Assembly: GCA_016844945.1 (NCBI GenBank)
Contig: JAERTJ010000189.1
Span: 1 to 64,000, forward strand
Direction of reading: 5' to 3'
Source: Fidelibacterota bacterium
GTDB lineage: Bacteria > Fidelibacterota > UBA8477 > JABMPR01
Length of the DNA: 64,000 bases
Of the stretch, positions 42,666 through 51,912 are shown piece by piece. Below the pieces are notes generated by a model that was not told where the DNA came from, made no database searches, and saw only the letters and a list, made by a program, of their open reading frames with translations. How positions within the stretch are numbered: position 1 is the stretch's first letter; every line of letters begins with the position of its first letter. A program made the translations under genes and the position numbers.

Positions 42666-43805
42666 TTACCGGCTAATACCCCTGGTGAATTCGACCAAGT
42701 TTATGTCGGCATGTTTTAGCCACCAGTCACCAACCTCTCCGACAGTTGCAAACCAGGGATTTTCTGCTGCTAATAACTTCAGAACCTGACTATAGACATC
42801 AAAATAGGCGGGTCTGTTCATGGTATGCGGATGCCAGGAGAGTGATAATACGCCCCCAACGGCTTTCACCTCATGGGTCAAATGCATGATGTATTCAACT
42901 GCCTTTTGGGGATCAAGACGCATGCCCTTACCTGGAGCGAGGATAGCGCCGTCTTGAATCACGAGGGGGATTTGCAGGAGCGGAAGCGGTTGGGTTTGTT
43001 CTACATCGAAGCATTGATGAGGATATGATGTTCCACGACGAAATCCTAGATTATCATTATAGCCCATGGTACTGTCATATTTGAAGCCTGCCTGGGACTG
43101 GATTTTATGCGTTTTCAGCGGATCATATTTAAGAAAATGTTGTCTTACACTTTGTATTGAATGATCTAGGGTCTTCTCAATCTGCTCCTTCTGAAAAACC
43201 AATTCATTCAGATCAGCATGGGCATGCCATGAGGGGTGCAATCCAATTTCCCAGCCTCCTCGGTCCATGGATTGCATCACCTCAGCAACACTTAATTTTT
43301 CCTGGCGATAATCAATGATTTGATCATATCTATACATACAATCTGAACGATGTACCTGCTTCACAAATTGTGGGGCAAAAAAGAAGGTGGAACGTGAGCC
43401 CACTTCTTGCTCTACATCCATCCATTTTTCAAACTTACACAAATTATCTGAGTGACCAAGGAGTCCACGGAGTGCGCTAATTTTATGCTCAACGATGCGG
43501 CGTAGAGATTCTCCAAGCGGTCTATTAGAACTAGTTTTCAGGATTTTAGTGATAATTCTGATATTTTGCATGAGATCAAAATCGGAAACAGCATCCACAT
43601 CATGAGTCAAACAAACAACAAACGGTTTGTCATCGGGCCAGGCAGGTTTTGAATGACCAGCTCTAACATATTCCACGTCAATCACCGGTTGATATAACAT
43701 CCCGGACTTATTCAGTGGCGAGTAGCCAAAATCTGGAACATGATCCGATCTAGCCTCGGGTTCAAATTTTCCAGTCAATAGGTGAAAATAATGCTCAGGT
43801 GTCAC
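42666..43805 (-). CDS. Polysaccharide deacetylase family protein
   Basis: Of 379 residues the CE4 domain starts near residue 62: VVCLTHDVDAVSDFD gives the Asp-Val-Asp metal/catalytic motif, GWEIGLHPSWHAHAD the H-x-x-x-H block, and LSLSWHPHTM the last His motif. The N-terminal 60 residues (FHLLTGKFEPEARSDHVPDF) resemble the leader domain of glycan-locus deacetylases. No signal peptide is seen. It is the second deacetylase in this locus and differs strongly from the plus-strand one. It precedes the FemAB-like gene's 3' end by 38 bases. Confidence 0.8.
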   Translation of the reverse strand: MTPEHYFHLLTGKFEPEARSDHVPDFGYSPLNKSGMLYQPVIDVEYVRAGHSKPAWPDDKPFVVCLTHDVDAVSDFDLMQNIRIITKILKTSSNRPLGESLRRIVEHKISALRGLLGHSDNLCKFEKWMDVEQEVGSRSTFFFAPQFVKQVHRSDCMYRYDQIIDYRQEKLSVAEVMQSMDRGGWEIGLHPSWHAHADLNELVFQKEQIEKTLDHSIQSVRQHFLKYDPLKTHKIQSQAGFKYDSTMGYNDNLGFRRGTSYPHQCFDVEQTQPLPLLQIPLVIQDGAILAPGKGMRLDPQKAVEYIMHLTHEVKAVGGVLSLSWHPHTMNRPAYFDVYSQVLKLLAAENPWFATVGEVGDWWLKHADINLVEFTRGISR

Positions 43806-43843
43806 TTCTGTTCATCTCAAAATTTGATAGTTAAATTGTACAA

Positions 43844-44812
43844 TTATATATTTTGCTTAAACAGTTGATTAATAATGGAGCTAACTTTTAGAATTCGTGA
43901 TGGGTACTTATAGATCTTATGATAGGGTGTTTGATGAGCTCCAAACATTCTAAATGAGGTTTCGACGTTTTCTATCATACTTCCTTCGAAATCAAATCGA
44001 TTTGTATACCGTGAAACGTATTCAATCGCCTTTTTCACCAGAAGAGATGCTGCGCCGCTATCTCGAAAATCTGGATCAATTGTGCTTATCAGGTCATAGG
44101 CACTTCTACTATCCCATATAATGAAAAGTGCGCCGTGAAGATTTCCCAATTCATCAGTTGCACTTATAATCACACTAGAATTATTTAAGGTTGTAGCATC
44201 ATGAATTGATTTGAATGTCACAAAATCATACAGAATTGAGTTATTCTGTTTTTCCAGGGTAAGCTTATGATTTATATAGAACTCTTCTGGTGAGAGATTA
44301 TAATTTATATTTACTATTTTTTCTGCCCGCTTAATGTTCTTCTTTTTAGCACGATTGAAATTAGTAAAAATCGCATCCAGGTCCTCCAAATGATCTATGA
44401 CGTATGTGTATCTTGTCGTTTGTTCGAATCCATTCCAATAGAAAGGCAACCAATTTTGTATCTTATGATTAAAGTTTTGAGAAAACTTATCAAACCGGGG
44501 TAGTTGTTTGATTAACTCATTCATTACCCCTTTTTCATATGATAACTTTTTTTCATGCTTCTGAGCCGGTGGATAATTGATGTGGACGCCCAAGGTCTGT
44601 GTCATCGGTGGCATAACTATTTTTGTATAAATGAAATGTTTTTGCAAGTAGTAAGGTAAACTTGCAATTATTTCTCCACTCACTTCAACAACAGCAACAT
44701 CCCAATTATTTTCTCCACAAACTGCATCAAGCCACCAATCCTTATTAAAAATTGGAATATCATTCTGATTAGTACAAAATGCTCTGTATTTTTGTTTTTT
44801 AGTTAGAATAAT
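43844..44812 (-). CDS. FemAB/GNAT-like acyltransferase with no canonical start codon
   Basis: The recognisable product is a two-lobed GNAT of the FemAB/BioF2-like type: ASLPYYLQKHFIYTKIVMPP, then NFNRAKKKNIKRAEK, and the second-lobe HGALFIIWDSRSAYDLIS. The first standard start is GTG 44683, but the frame stays open back to a TAA at 44813-44815, and these 43 codons encode family-like sequence (IPIFNKDWWLDAVCG, then NWDVAVVE). They contain no ATG, GTG or TTG; ATT at 44812 or 44809 is the only near-start, overlapping the sulfotransferase 3' end. The start is therefore AUU, lost or an error. It probably transfers an amino-acyl or acyl group to a sugar or lipid intermediate. The region is markedly AT-rich. 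Confidence 0.68.
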   Translation of the reverse strand: MILTKKQKYRAFCTNQNDIPIFNKDWWLDAVCGENNWDVAVVEVSGEIIASLPYYLQKHFIYTKIVMPPMTQTLGVHINYPPAQKHEKKLSYEKGVMNELIKQLPRFDKFSQNFNHKIQNWLPFYWNGFEQTTRYTYVIDHLEDLDAIFTNFNRAKKKNIKRAEKIVNINYNLSPEEFYINHKLTLEKQNNSILYDFVTFKSIHDATTLNNSSVIISATDELGNLHGALFIIWDSRSAYDLISTIDPDFRDSGAASLLVKKAIEYVSRYTNRFDFEGSMIENVETSFRMFGAHQTPYHKIYKYPSRILKVSSIINQLFKQNI

Positions 44813-45764
44813 TTATCCAATCCAATTTTTGGATCTCCTCAGTAAACTTTTCAATCTCGAAATCGTCTAACTTCAGTGTTTCAGACATCACAATCTCGGC
44901 CGGATGTTTGGAGTCAGTTCTACCACCTGCCTTAATGAATCCATTGCATTTATTAAGTGTGGTTTTGAAGGAGTTACCTAACTGAGAATAGTCGATTGTT
45001 AAAAAATTTTGCCGTGGAAATAGGGTGCGATCCTTTTCGATTTGCTTTTCAATATAATAAATTTGTTTGACAATTTGCTCATATGGGTTCATTCCCGATA
45101 ATAATTGGAAATTCCTGGGCTTTATTCCCCAAAATTCTTCATCCTTCACGCCTACTCTTCTCTTTGAAAGAATAATTGATTGAGCAGTATATAGTGGGTC
45201 ACGTTTGATAAAAATGAATTTCGCATTCGGGAAACATTTGTGCAGAAGATGTAATCGTTGACCAGCATTTAAATTTTTAAAGACCATCGGTTTGTCATAG
45301 TGATTGATAATACTTGTTATCTCGTTACGAATATCAATGACCATCGTCTCAGTGATGTCATCATCACCAATATAATGTCTATCTCTAGGTAGCCACCTAT
45401 ACCAGAATTGGCCGCATTCACTGGGTGCTCTAGAGCCAAATTTAGTGGTATTACCATGATAAGATTTAAATGAATTATGAGCATTATTCTTGAAAAACAT
45501 ACTACTAAACCAAAATCCTACCATTAAACTGCTTTTTAGCCCGCATATCAAGTTGTCAAAATAGAGGACATCCAACTCATTTGTGATAGTTTGGTATAAA
45601 ATCGTTGACCCCGTCCTAGGGGCTCCAATGATAAATACTGGCTGATGCTGTAAAGGTTGTGAGGCATACTTTTGATTAAACTTGCGTTCAACAATACCCC
45701 ATAATGGACGAGATATATCAATTAATTTATTTAGGATGAGGTAGAAATAATAATTTGACTTCAT
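44799..45764 (-). CDS. Sulfotransferase family protein
   Basis: The product has 321 residues from ATG 45764 (MKSNYYFYLIL; ATG 45815 is the alternative). The 5'-phosphosulfate loop is HQPVFIIGAPRTGSTILYQ, and the 3'-phosphate region reads FIFIKRDPLYTAQSIIL, so PAPS is the expected donor. The acceptor, probably a sugar hydroxyl in the glycan of this locus, is inferred. The N-terminal helix is hydrophobic but not a classical signal peptide. Low GC and the next gene's missing start mark this part of the locus as different from its flanks. Confidence 0.78.
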   Translation of the reverse strand: MKSNYYFYLILNKLIDISRPLWGIVERKFNQKYASQPLQHQPVFIIGAPRTGSTILYQTITNELDVLYFDNLICGLKSSLMVGFWFSSMFFKNNAHNSFKSYHGNTTKFGSRAPSECGQFWYRWLPRDRHYIGDDDITETMVIDIRNEITSIINHYDKPMVFKNLNAGQRLHLLHKCFPNAKFIFIKRDPLYTAQSIILSKRRVGVKDEEFWGIKPRNFQLLSGMNPYEQIVKQIYYIEKQIEKDRTLFPRQNFLTIDYSQLGNSFKTTLNKCNGFIKAGGRTDSKHPAEIVMSETLKLDDFEIEKFTEEIQKLDWINYSN

Positions 45765-45888
45765 GTTGTTAATCGTTTCTTCATAACACAAATAACCCTT
45801 TGTCCAAAACAACATTGGGCTAATACTTTAAACAATTTCCACCCTAACTACTTTGCTTACTGACAATTGCCTTAATGATAATTATTCC

Positions 45889-46419
45889 TCATCGACTTAT
45901 CTCGGGGAGTATTTTAATAATTTTTGCAGGATTACCCCCAATAATCTGATTTCCATCTATAAATGATTTTGTAACAACTGCTCCAGCTGCCACAATAGTA
46001 TGCTCCCCTAGTGAAACCCCAGGTAGTATGAGTGCATGGGCTCCTATCCAGCTGTCCCTGGCAATACAAATACTATCCTCATGCTCAAATTTAGTAAAAT
46101 CCGTCGAATCATGATTCATCGAAATAATACTGACTTTAGGTCCAACCCAGACATTCTCCCCCATCTCAATCCCATTACGTCCATCGAGATAACAGCCCGC
46201 ACCAAGCCCTGGGAAGCGACTGCCGCGCTGAATCTTCTCAGGCGCAATGACGGTAGAGGTAAAATGCACTGGCCAGGGAACTGCAGCATTAATCCTGAAT
46301 ATTTTTTGAATGACAAAATGTTTCATCAAGACGTTGCATCCAAATGCATCATTAATAAAACCTGAAGCACCAAACACTCGGAGGATAAGATGACAAAAGC
46401 GGCGGACGATTTGTTTCAT
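45889..46419 (-). CDS. Left-handed beta-helix O-acetyltransferase
   Basis: The 176 residues show hexapeptide repeats from about residue 70 onwards (GENVWVGPKVSIISMNHDST, then DSWIGAHALILPGVSLGEHTIVAAGAVVTK, quoted as two pieces: WIGAHALILPGVSLG and GAVVTK) and end GNPAKIIKILPE, typical of the WbbJ/NodL/maltose-acetyltransferase type. Catalytic His in MNHDS is in place. The N-terminal 45 residues are basic and helical. It is expected to O-acetylate a sugar in the polysaccharide with acetyl-CoA. It follows the wzx-like gene by 27 bases. Confidence 0.85.
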   Translation of the reverse strand: MKQIVRRFCHLILRVFGASGFINDAFGCNVLMKHFVIQKIFRINAAVPWPVHFTSTVIAPEKIQRGSRFPGLGAGCYLDGRNGIEMGENVWVGPKVSIISMNHDSTDFTKFEHEDSICIARDSWIGAHALILPGVSLGEHTIVAAGAVVTKSFIDGNQIIGGNPAKIIKILPEISR

Positions 46420-46446
46420 ATAGTTAATCTCTTGAATTCAATTCTA

Positions 46447-47766
46447 TCAATCAAAACGAGCTGTGCGCTCTCCTGATTTTATGCTTTGATCAAAGGTATA
46501 GCTAACAAATACTTCCAATACCAAAAACAAAAAGAACATGACCCCGGAAATAATTGAATAAAGCCACATTACTCCATAAAAATCATACTGACTCTGGCCA
46601 AAAAAGATAACCCCAAAAGTTAGGAGAGTAAAAAGTGCCTGCCAGATGAGGGACAGGTACTGTTTTCCTACTAAAGCAAAAATTGGACTCAATGGGCTTG
46701 CTATAAAACGAAGGAAAAAGTAGGGTGTTAAAATACTGGCAATCTTTCCTGCATTGCTCCAATTGTCCCCAAAAATCCACTCAAACAACATGGGTCCAGC
46801 CAAAAAAATTATCAACAGACCAGGGAACCCTAGAATTGCTAATTTCAGTGCAGTTGATCGAAGAAAAGGAAAAACTGGAACCTGATTTTTAACATATTTT
46901 GAGATTTGCTGAAAGAAAACCTGCCCAACTGACATACTTAATAAATTGAGTGGTATATTTAACAAACGCATTCCGATGGCATAATATCCCACCAATTCAG
47001 GGCTGTAATACCAGGTCATCATAATGGGGGGCAAATGTCGCCCTAAAGTGTTGAGGCCTGCACTCCAGCTGGCAAATAGAGGAAAGTCCTTATACTTAAG
47101 AGCCAACGCTTTGGTGCGATTCCAATTTTGGCGCCAGGTCAAATCTGATTCAGCTTTCTGAAGCCGGGTAAATAGAAATGATACGCCACTCAACTGTCCC
47201 AAACTCTGGCCAATGAGGAGACCCACCCCCCCTAGCGCAATTACAAAATGCATGATCAATTGGAAGGTGACTACCCCAATCCCGCTAATTGCTTTTGCCA
47301 GTGAAGGTGACTTATAATTCCCCTTTCTCATGAACCAATAACCAAAGGTGGAGTTCGTTGCTTCAATCATCAAAATGATAGGAACGAATAGCACAAGCTT
47401 TGAGTATTTAATCCACCATTCTGCTGAATAATCAATTGCATTTGCAATTACTATTAGGGTCAGAACAATCAGAGTTGTGAGTATCGCGAGGCTAATGGAA
47501 AGTTTCACCAATCGAAAGGCATCTGAGTCTTCTTTCGGTAGGGGTATACTCATCTCATAACGGAGTGTGGAAAAAGTAGCCAAGATCAAAGCGGTTGAGA
47601 GTATGAATTGAAGTTGTCCAAAATCTGCGGGGGTGAATAAGCGTGAGAGTAGTGGTGCTGATAGAATGATGACAACTTGACCCAGGGCAGTCCCAGAACC
47701 TAGAGTCGCAACATTCGAGGCGAATGAACCTTTAGTTGAAAGTCTTTCTAGAAATGCTTTAATCAA
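46447..47766 (-). CDS. Wzx-type oligosaccharide flippase
   Basis: The 439-residue polytopic protein has about 12 helices and the MVF/MATE-like Wzx layout, with GTALGQVVIILSAPLLSRLF and TPADFGQLQF at the N-terminus. It moves lipid-linked sugar repeat units across the inner membrane. No Wzy polymerase or Wzz/Wza export gene is recognisable in the window, so the repeat-unit pathway is incomplete here. The start overlaps the upstream glycosyltransferase gene by four bases. Confidence 0.85.
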   Translation of the reverse strand: MIKAFLERLSTKGSFASNVATLGSGTALGQVVIILSAPLLSRLFTPADFGQLQFILSTALILATFSTLRYEMSIPLPKEDSDAFRLVKLSISLAILTTLIVLTLIVIANAIDYSAEWWIKYSKLVLFVPIILMIEATNSTFGYWFMRKGNYKSPSLAKAISGIGVVTFQLIMHFVIALGGVGLLIGQSLGQLSGVSFLFTRLQKAESDLTWRQNWNRTKALALKYKDFPLFASWSAGLNTLGRHLPPIMMTWYYSPELVGYYAIGMRLLNIPLNLLSMSVGQVFFQQISKYVKNQVPVFPFLRSTALKLAILGFPGLLIIFLAGPMLFEWIFGDNWSNAGKIASILTPYFFLRFIASPLSPIFALVGKQYLSLIWQALFTLLTFGVIFFGQSQYDFYGVMWLYSIISGVMFFLFLVLEVFVSYTFDQSIKSGERTARFD

Positions 47767-48890
47767 TGTCCCGAACTCAAAGAAGTAGTAATTTCAGTAT
47801 ACATTGTCTGTGCCACATTGTCCCAACTATTTTTACTTGCCAGGTCTCTGGAGCGTTCAGAACAGTGTTTCGCCATCGCAGTAGAAATCTGTTCAATAAA
47901 TTCAGCATGCGTATGCCCAACAAATATGGTATCACTCAATCCCTCTATTGTGGATGAATAATTCATAGAGACCACAGGCTTATTTGCAGCACTATACTCA
48001 TAAAGTTTATTGGGGTTAAGCGGTTTGGTTAGCTCATCAACAACAAAAGGAATGAGACCCACTTTAAATGACTGGACATATGCAGGTAAGACCTGATAGT
48101 CAATCTTCCCGAGGTAATGCAAGTTTTTCAAACCCTTGAAATGCTCTTGATCGCTGAACCAACCCGGGCGAATTTCCGGACCGAGCATGACAATCTCGTA
48201 CTCAGGAAACGCCAGGCATATTTTTTTTAGTAGTTCCGCATCCAGCCAGTCCATAGCTCCAGCATACCCCAGAATAGGTTTCTTAATTTTTTTAAGGACT
48301 TCGGGTTTGTCCTGAGGAGTTGAGAAGTGGTTATAGTCTACTCCATTCCCCAGGAGAACTACATTTTGCCCCCCCAATTGCTCCACATCGTCTTTAATCT
48401 CAGGACTTACGGCAAAGCACAGATCAGCGCTTCTCACAAAAGTAGCGAGGTAATCCTCGAGCCAGTCTGGAGTTCCGGGGAAATCAAGATGAGCATCATT
48501 GGCATCATAAAAATGAAGAGCTGCATTCTGTCTGGAGGCAATTTTACCCCAAAAGGGTGAACTGAGTGCAATCACTCGGTCTTTATGAGTAAATCCAAGC
48601 ACCAGAATTGTCATTTTCACCAGACAGGTAGCCAGCCCCCCGATCAACCAGCGGACCATACTCCGATTCAGCAGAGTTGCCAAAATAGATGGAGGAACAA
48701 TTTTTAAAAAAGGGATGGTTATAACTGTGATGCTTCCATCTTGACGAGGCTTCCAGTTCTGCTTCTTTCCACGCGCGTATGGCTCAATAAACAGGATATC
48801 CACATCAGCTGGGAACCTCTTGAGAATCTGCTGCTTCCGTGTGACCAGATAATCCCACTTAATTTCAGAGAACCAGATTAATTGCTTCAT
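47763..48890 (-). CDS. GT4-like glycosyltransferase (TuaH type)
   Basis: The 375 residues from ATG 48890 begin MKQLIWFSEIKWDYLVTRKQ, the family's usual start; ATG 48947 would add 19 residues and overlap the upstream gene. The GT-B C-terminal half has LLGNGVDYNHFS, GYAGAMDWLD and the sugar-nucleotide block LNPNKLYEYSAANKPVVSM (E-x-x-A). The class resembles teichuronic-acid TuaH. Donor and acceptor are unknown. It overlaps wzx by four bases and is separated from the upstream GT2 gene by 19 bases. Confidence 0.8.
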   Translation of the reverse strand: MKQLIWFSEIKWDYLVTRKQQILKRFPADVDILFIEPYARGKKQNWKPRQDGSITVITIPFLKIVPPSILATLLNRSMVRWLIGGLATCLVKMTILVLGFTHKDRVIALSSPFWGKIASRQNAALHFYDANDAHLDFPGTPDWLEDYLATFVRSADLCFAVSPEIKDDVEQLGGQNVVLLGNGVDYNHFSTPQDKPEVLKKIKKPILGYAGAMDWLDAELLKKICLAFPEYEIVMLGPEIRPGWFSDQEHFKGLKNLHYLGKIDYQVLPAYVQSFKVGLIPFVVDELTKPLNPNKLYEYSAANKPVVSMNYSSTIEGLSDTIFVGHTHAEFIEQISTAMAKHCSERSRDLASKNSWDNVAQTMYTEITTSLSSGH

Positions 48891-48909
48891 GAAAAAGTCA
48901 ACTGCCTCA

Positions 48910-49761
48910 TTACACTTTGGTTCCTGAGTTGTATTTGTGTTTAGCATAAGTCAACAGGTGTTTCAGACTGAACATTGCCTGGAAAAATAGAATACTGGGC
49001 AACTGGTACCACGCAGCATGGCGGGAGTATAATTTTAGCAATCCCCCCAGTTTTCTAGACAGCTTTTTCAGACCGAATTCCCCACCGACAGAAGCCGAGA
49101 CCTTATGATAAATCTTCCCTTGGGGTGCAAAAATAAGTTGATAACCTGCTTCGCGACAACGGAGGGATAAATCTACATCCTCCCCATACATCTTGAAATC
49201 TGGATGAAATCCCGCCATCTCAACAGCCAGGTCGGTTTTCATCATAAGACAACAACCCGTGATGTAGTCGGTTGTAAGTGCCTGTGTTCCAACCACATCC
49301 AGAGACTTTCGGATATGCTTATGTTCTACTGTACCTGTCCAGAGGTTGACTCGCCCCCCACCGTACCAGATCAATTGTGGATCCGAAGCATAACACATCA
49401 GCGGAGCTACAATGCCAACATTCTCAAAGCTTTCAAAGCATGCCAGCAAGGGTTCGATAAAATCTGGTTCGACTGTTGTATCGTTGTTCAGAAATATGAC
49501 ATACTCATACCCTTTAGTCTGAGCCCATTCCAGACCGGCATTATTGCCACCGCCAAAGAACAGGTTTGAAGACAATTCTATAATATGTGTGTCCGGAAAG
49601 TCTGACTTAATTCTTGAAACTGAATCATCACTGGAGCCATTGTCAATCACCACGGCATCTGCTGCGGGATAGGTCAATTTTTGTAAGGATTGCAAGCAAT
49701 CCAGGGTATCGTCTGCCCCATTCCAATTTAAAACAAGGACACAAACTCCAGGTTCATTCAT
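48910..49761 (-). CDS. GT2-family glycosyltransferase (rhamnosyltransferase-like)
   Basis: The 283 residues form a GT-A domain: VCVLVLNWNGADDTLDCLQS at the start, VIDNGSSDDS, the metal-site LNNDTTVEPD and GYEYVIFL before it, and the acceptor-side DFKMYGEDVDLSLR with the catalytic ED. These features match the rhamnosyltransferase-like GT2 group that adds sugars to lipid-linked intermediates. Its start overlaps the GT4 gene upstream by eight bases. Confidence 0.88.
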   Translation of the reverse strand: MNEPGVCVLVLNWNGADDTLDCLQSLQKLTYPAADAVVIDNGSSDDSVSRIKSDFPDTHIIELSSNLFFGGGNNAGLEWAQTKGYEYVIFLNNDTTVEPDFIEPLLACFESFENVGIVAPLMCYASDPQLIWYGGGRVNLWTGTVEHKHIRKSLDVVGTQALTTDYITGCCLMMKTDLAVEMAGFHPDFKMYGEDVDLSLRCREAGYQLIFAPQGKIYHKVSASVGGEFGLKKLSRKLGGLLKLYSRHAAWYQLPSILFFQAMFSLKHLLTYAKHKYNSGTKV

Positions 49762-50878
49762 CCTGCATTACCCTGGTAATTTCTTCGCAGAAGTGCTCGA
49801 TTGAGAATCGAGTTTTAAAATTTTCGATATTGTCTGGCATGGTATCTCGATCATTACCCTTAAAAAACTCCAGGATTGTCTGGCCTAATCGTTCAGGATT
49901 TTCAGGTTCAACAAGATACCCGGTTGCTCCACTTTCAACATATTCACCTAACCCCCCAACATCTGTAACAATCACTGGGCGATTCATCTGGAGGGCAATA
50001 CCAACAATTCCACTTTGGGTGGCAGTACGATAGGGTAGGACAAGGACATCACAGGCTGCAAAGTAAAGTGGGACTTCTTCATCATTCACAAACTCATTTC
50101 TGAATGTGGTTGAATCAGATATCCCCTGGGATTCAATAAGATCTGAATATTTCTGGGCATCCTCATAGGCCTCACCCAGAATAAATGATTTATGTTTTCC
50201 TAGATTTTCCTGGATTGATCCAAGGGCTCGAATAAGGATATCCAGCCCTTTGTAAGGTCGAATCAGACCAAAGTAGAGAATGACGTGCTCTTGCCCCAGC
50301 CCCAACTTTTTTCTGGCTTCCGCTTTGGAATATTTTGATTTATAGATTTCATACAAGGGATGAAACAGGGTCGTAACCGCCACATCTGGATCTAGTACTT
50401 TTACATCATTGCTTACCGCCTTTGACAACGGGAAAATGTGATCAGCATTTGATAATATGCGTTTTGCCATCACTGTATCAATCAGTGATTTCTCATGCGG
50501 AATAAGATTATCCACCACAATACCCACATGAATCCCTTGCTTTCTTAGTCTTGCAGCAATGAATCCTATAAGGGGGGCAAAAAATGGATTCCAATACCGG
50601 AATATTGCCCAATCAGATTTGAAGTCACGAATCTTGCGAACCGCTCTATACCATGTAATTGGGTTTATGGAATCGATAACACGGATAGAGGGGAAGTCAG
50701 AAGCGAGTTCTCCCTGCTTGTATTCTGTTTTCCCTGGAAAAAGTAAAGCTGGGTATTGACGCGAATAATTGACAAACTGGATCTGGTGATTCTTGCTTAG
50801 CTCTTCATAGAGCAGTGCACTTAAATCTGAGATTCCCCCTCGATAAGGTGGTCCAACGCTGATTAAAGAAAGTCGCAC
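49754..50878 (-). CDS. GT4-family glycosyltransferase
   Basis: The 374-residue GT-B enzyme starts SVGPPYRGGISDLSALLYEE, with the donor-side loop GGISD. The C-terminal domain has LYFGLIRPYKGLDILIRAL and the nucleotide-sugar block YRTATQSGIVGIALQMNRPV, with GLGEYVESGATGYLVEPENP at the end. It is a retaining transferase by family. Sugar specificity is not readable. It overlaps the next GT2 gene by eight bases and follows the polyprenyl-phosphate GT by 12. Confidence 0.88.
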   Translation of the reverse strand: MRLSLISVGPPYRGGISDLSALLYEELSKNHQIQFVNYSRQYPALLFPGKTEYKQGELASDFPSIRVIDSINPITWYRAVRKIRDFKSDWAIFRYWNPFFAPLIGFIAARLRKQGIHVGIVVDNLIPHEKSLIDTVMAKRILSNADHIFPLSKAVSNDVKVLDPDVAVTTLFHPLYEIYKSKYSKAEARKKLGLGQEHVILYFGLIRPYKGLDILIRALGSIQENLGKHKSFILGEAYEDAQKYSDLIESQGISDSTTFRNEFVNDEEVPLYFAACDVLVLPYRTATQSGIVGIALQMNRPVIVTDVGGLGEYVESGATGYLVEPENPERLGQTILEFFKGNDRDTMPDNIENFKTRFSIEHFCEEITRVMQDE

Positions 50879-50890
50879 GGCAATTTGGGA

Positions 50891-51877
50891 TCAGTCATTC
50901 TCGCGGATGACGGGGTTCTCCTTATGGAGGGAACTGGTGATGAGTTCTCCCAGCAGTCCCATGGAGATGAACTGTCCACCGATAATGGACAACAGCATCC
51001 CGATATAAAAGATGGGACGATTATTAATCCATTGCCCGTTCCCGAAGAAGTATTGCTGTGCCCATTGGATACTCAGAAATCCAAGAATTCCAAAGCCTGC
51101 CAGAAGGAGTATCATCCCGGCCAGACCAAAAAAATGCATGGGTTTTCTCATGTACTTGCCAAGGAAAAGAACGGTGAATAAGTCTAAATATCCTGTAAAG
51201 AGTCTTTTGATTCCGTACTTAGACTCCCCGTATTTTCTGGCTCTATGCTGAACGACTTTTTCAGTACAGGAAAAGCCTCGCTGTTTGGCGAGTACGGGTA
51301 TGTAGCGATGCATTTCACCATATAACTCAATATTTTTAACAACTTTGCGAGTATATGCCTTCAATCCGCAATTAAAATCATGAATGGGAATTCCAGACAG
51401 TGTAGAGACAGTAAAATTATAGAGTTTGGATGGCCATCTTTTACCTATTGGGTCATGACGAACCTTCTTCCAACCAGAAACCATATCCCAGCCTGAATCC
51501 AACACTGCAATGAGATCCAGGACTTCATTGGGATCATCCTGGAGATCGGCATCCATAGTGATGACATAACCACCCTTACAGGCTTGAAATCCCTTATTCA
51601 AAGCTGTCGCCTTGCCGTGATTTCTCTGGAATCCAATTGATTTCACCCGGGGATCCGAAGCACTCAATTCCTGCATGAGTTTGAAGGAAGTGTCCTGGCT
51701 TCCATCATCGATAAACAAAATTTCGAATTCATGTTCAGATGGCTCCAGGGCATCTCTTATTTGCGAGTAAAGTTCTACCAATGACTCTTCTTCATCATAA
51801 ACCGGAATGACCAGACTGATTAGACTCAATTTACTATCCTTATTCTCTTCAAAAATGCTTTTGAAAAAGCATTTCAT
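50891..51877 (-). CDS. DPM1/ArnC-like GT2 with two C-terminal helices
   Basis: Of 328 residues the GT-A domain (about 18-240) has SLVIPVYDEEESLVELY, FIDDGSQDTS and MDADLQDDPNEV with the DAD metal motif; CGLKAYTRKV and HRARKYGESKYG follow. Two helices (about 247-270 and 286-310) anchor it. This is the layout of polyprenyl-phosphate hexose or 4-amino-arabinose transferases, so it likely charges undecaprenyl phosphate for periplasmic sugar transfer, which would suit a GT-C enzyme such as the YfhO protein (inference). Confidence 0.88.
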   Translation of the reverse strand: MKCFFKSIFEENKDSKLSLISLVIPVYDEEESLVELYSQIRDALEPSEHEFEILFIDDGSQDTSFKLMQELSASDPRVKSIGFQRNHGKATALNKGFQACKGGYVITMDADLQDDPNEVLDLIAVLDSGWDMVSGWKKVRHDPIGKRWPSKLYNFTVSTLSGIPIHDFNCGLKAYTRKVVKNIELYGEMHRYIPVLAKQRGFSCTEKVVQHRARKYGESKYGIKRLFTGYLDLFTVLFLGKYMRKPMHFFGLAGMILLLAGFGILGFLSIQWAQQYFFGNGQWINNRPIFYIGMLLSIIGGQFISMGLLGELITSSLHKENPVIREND

Positions 51878-51912
51878 TAAATCTGTTGTGGTCCAACTAT
51901 TTTAATCTTCCA

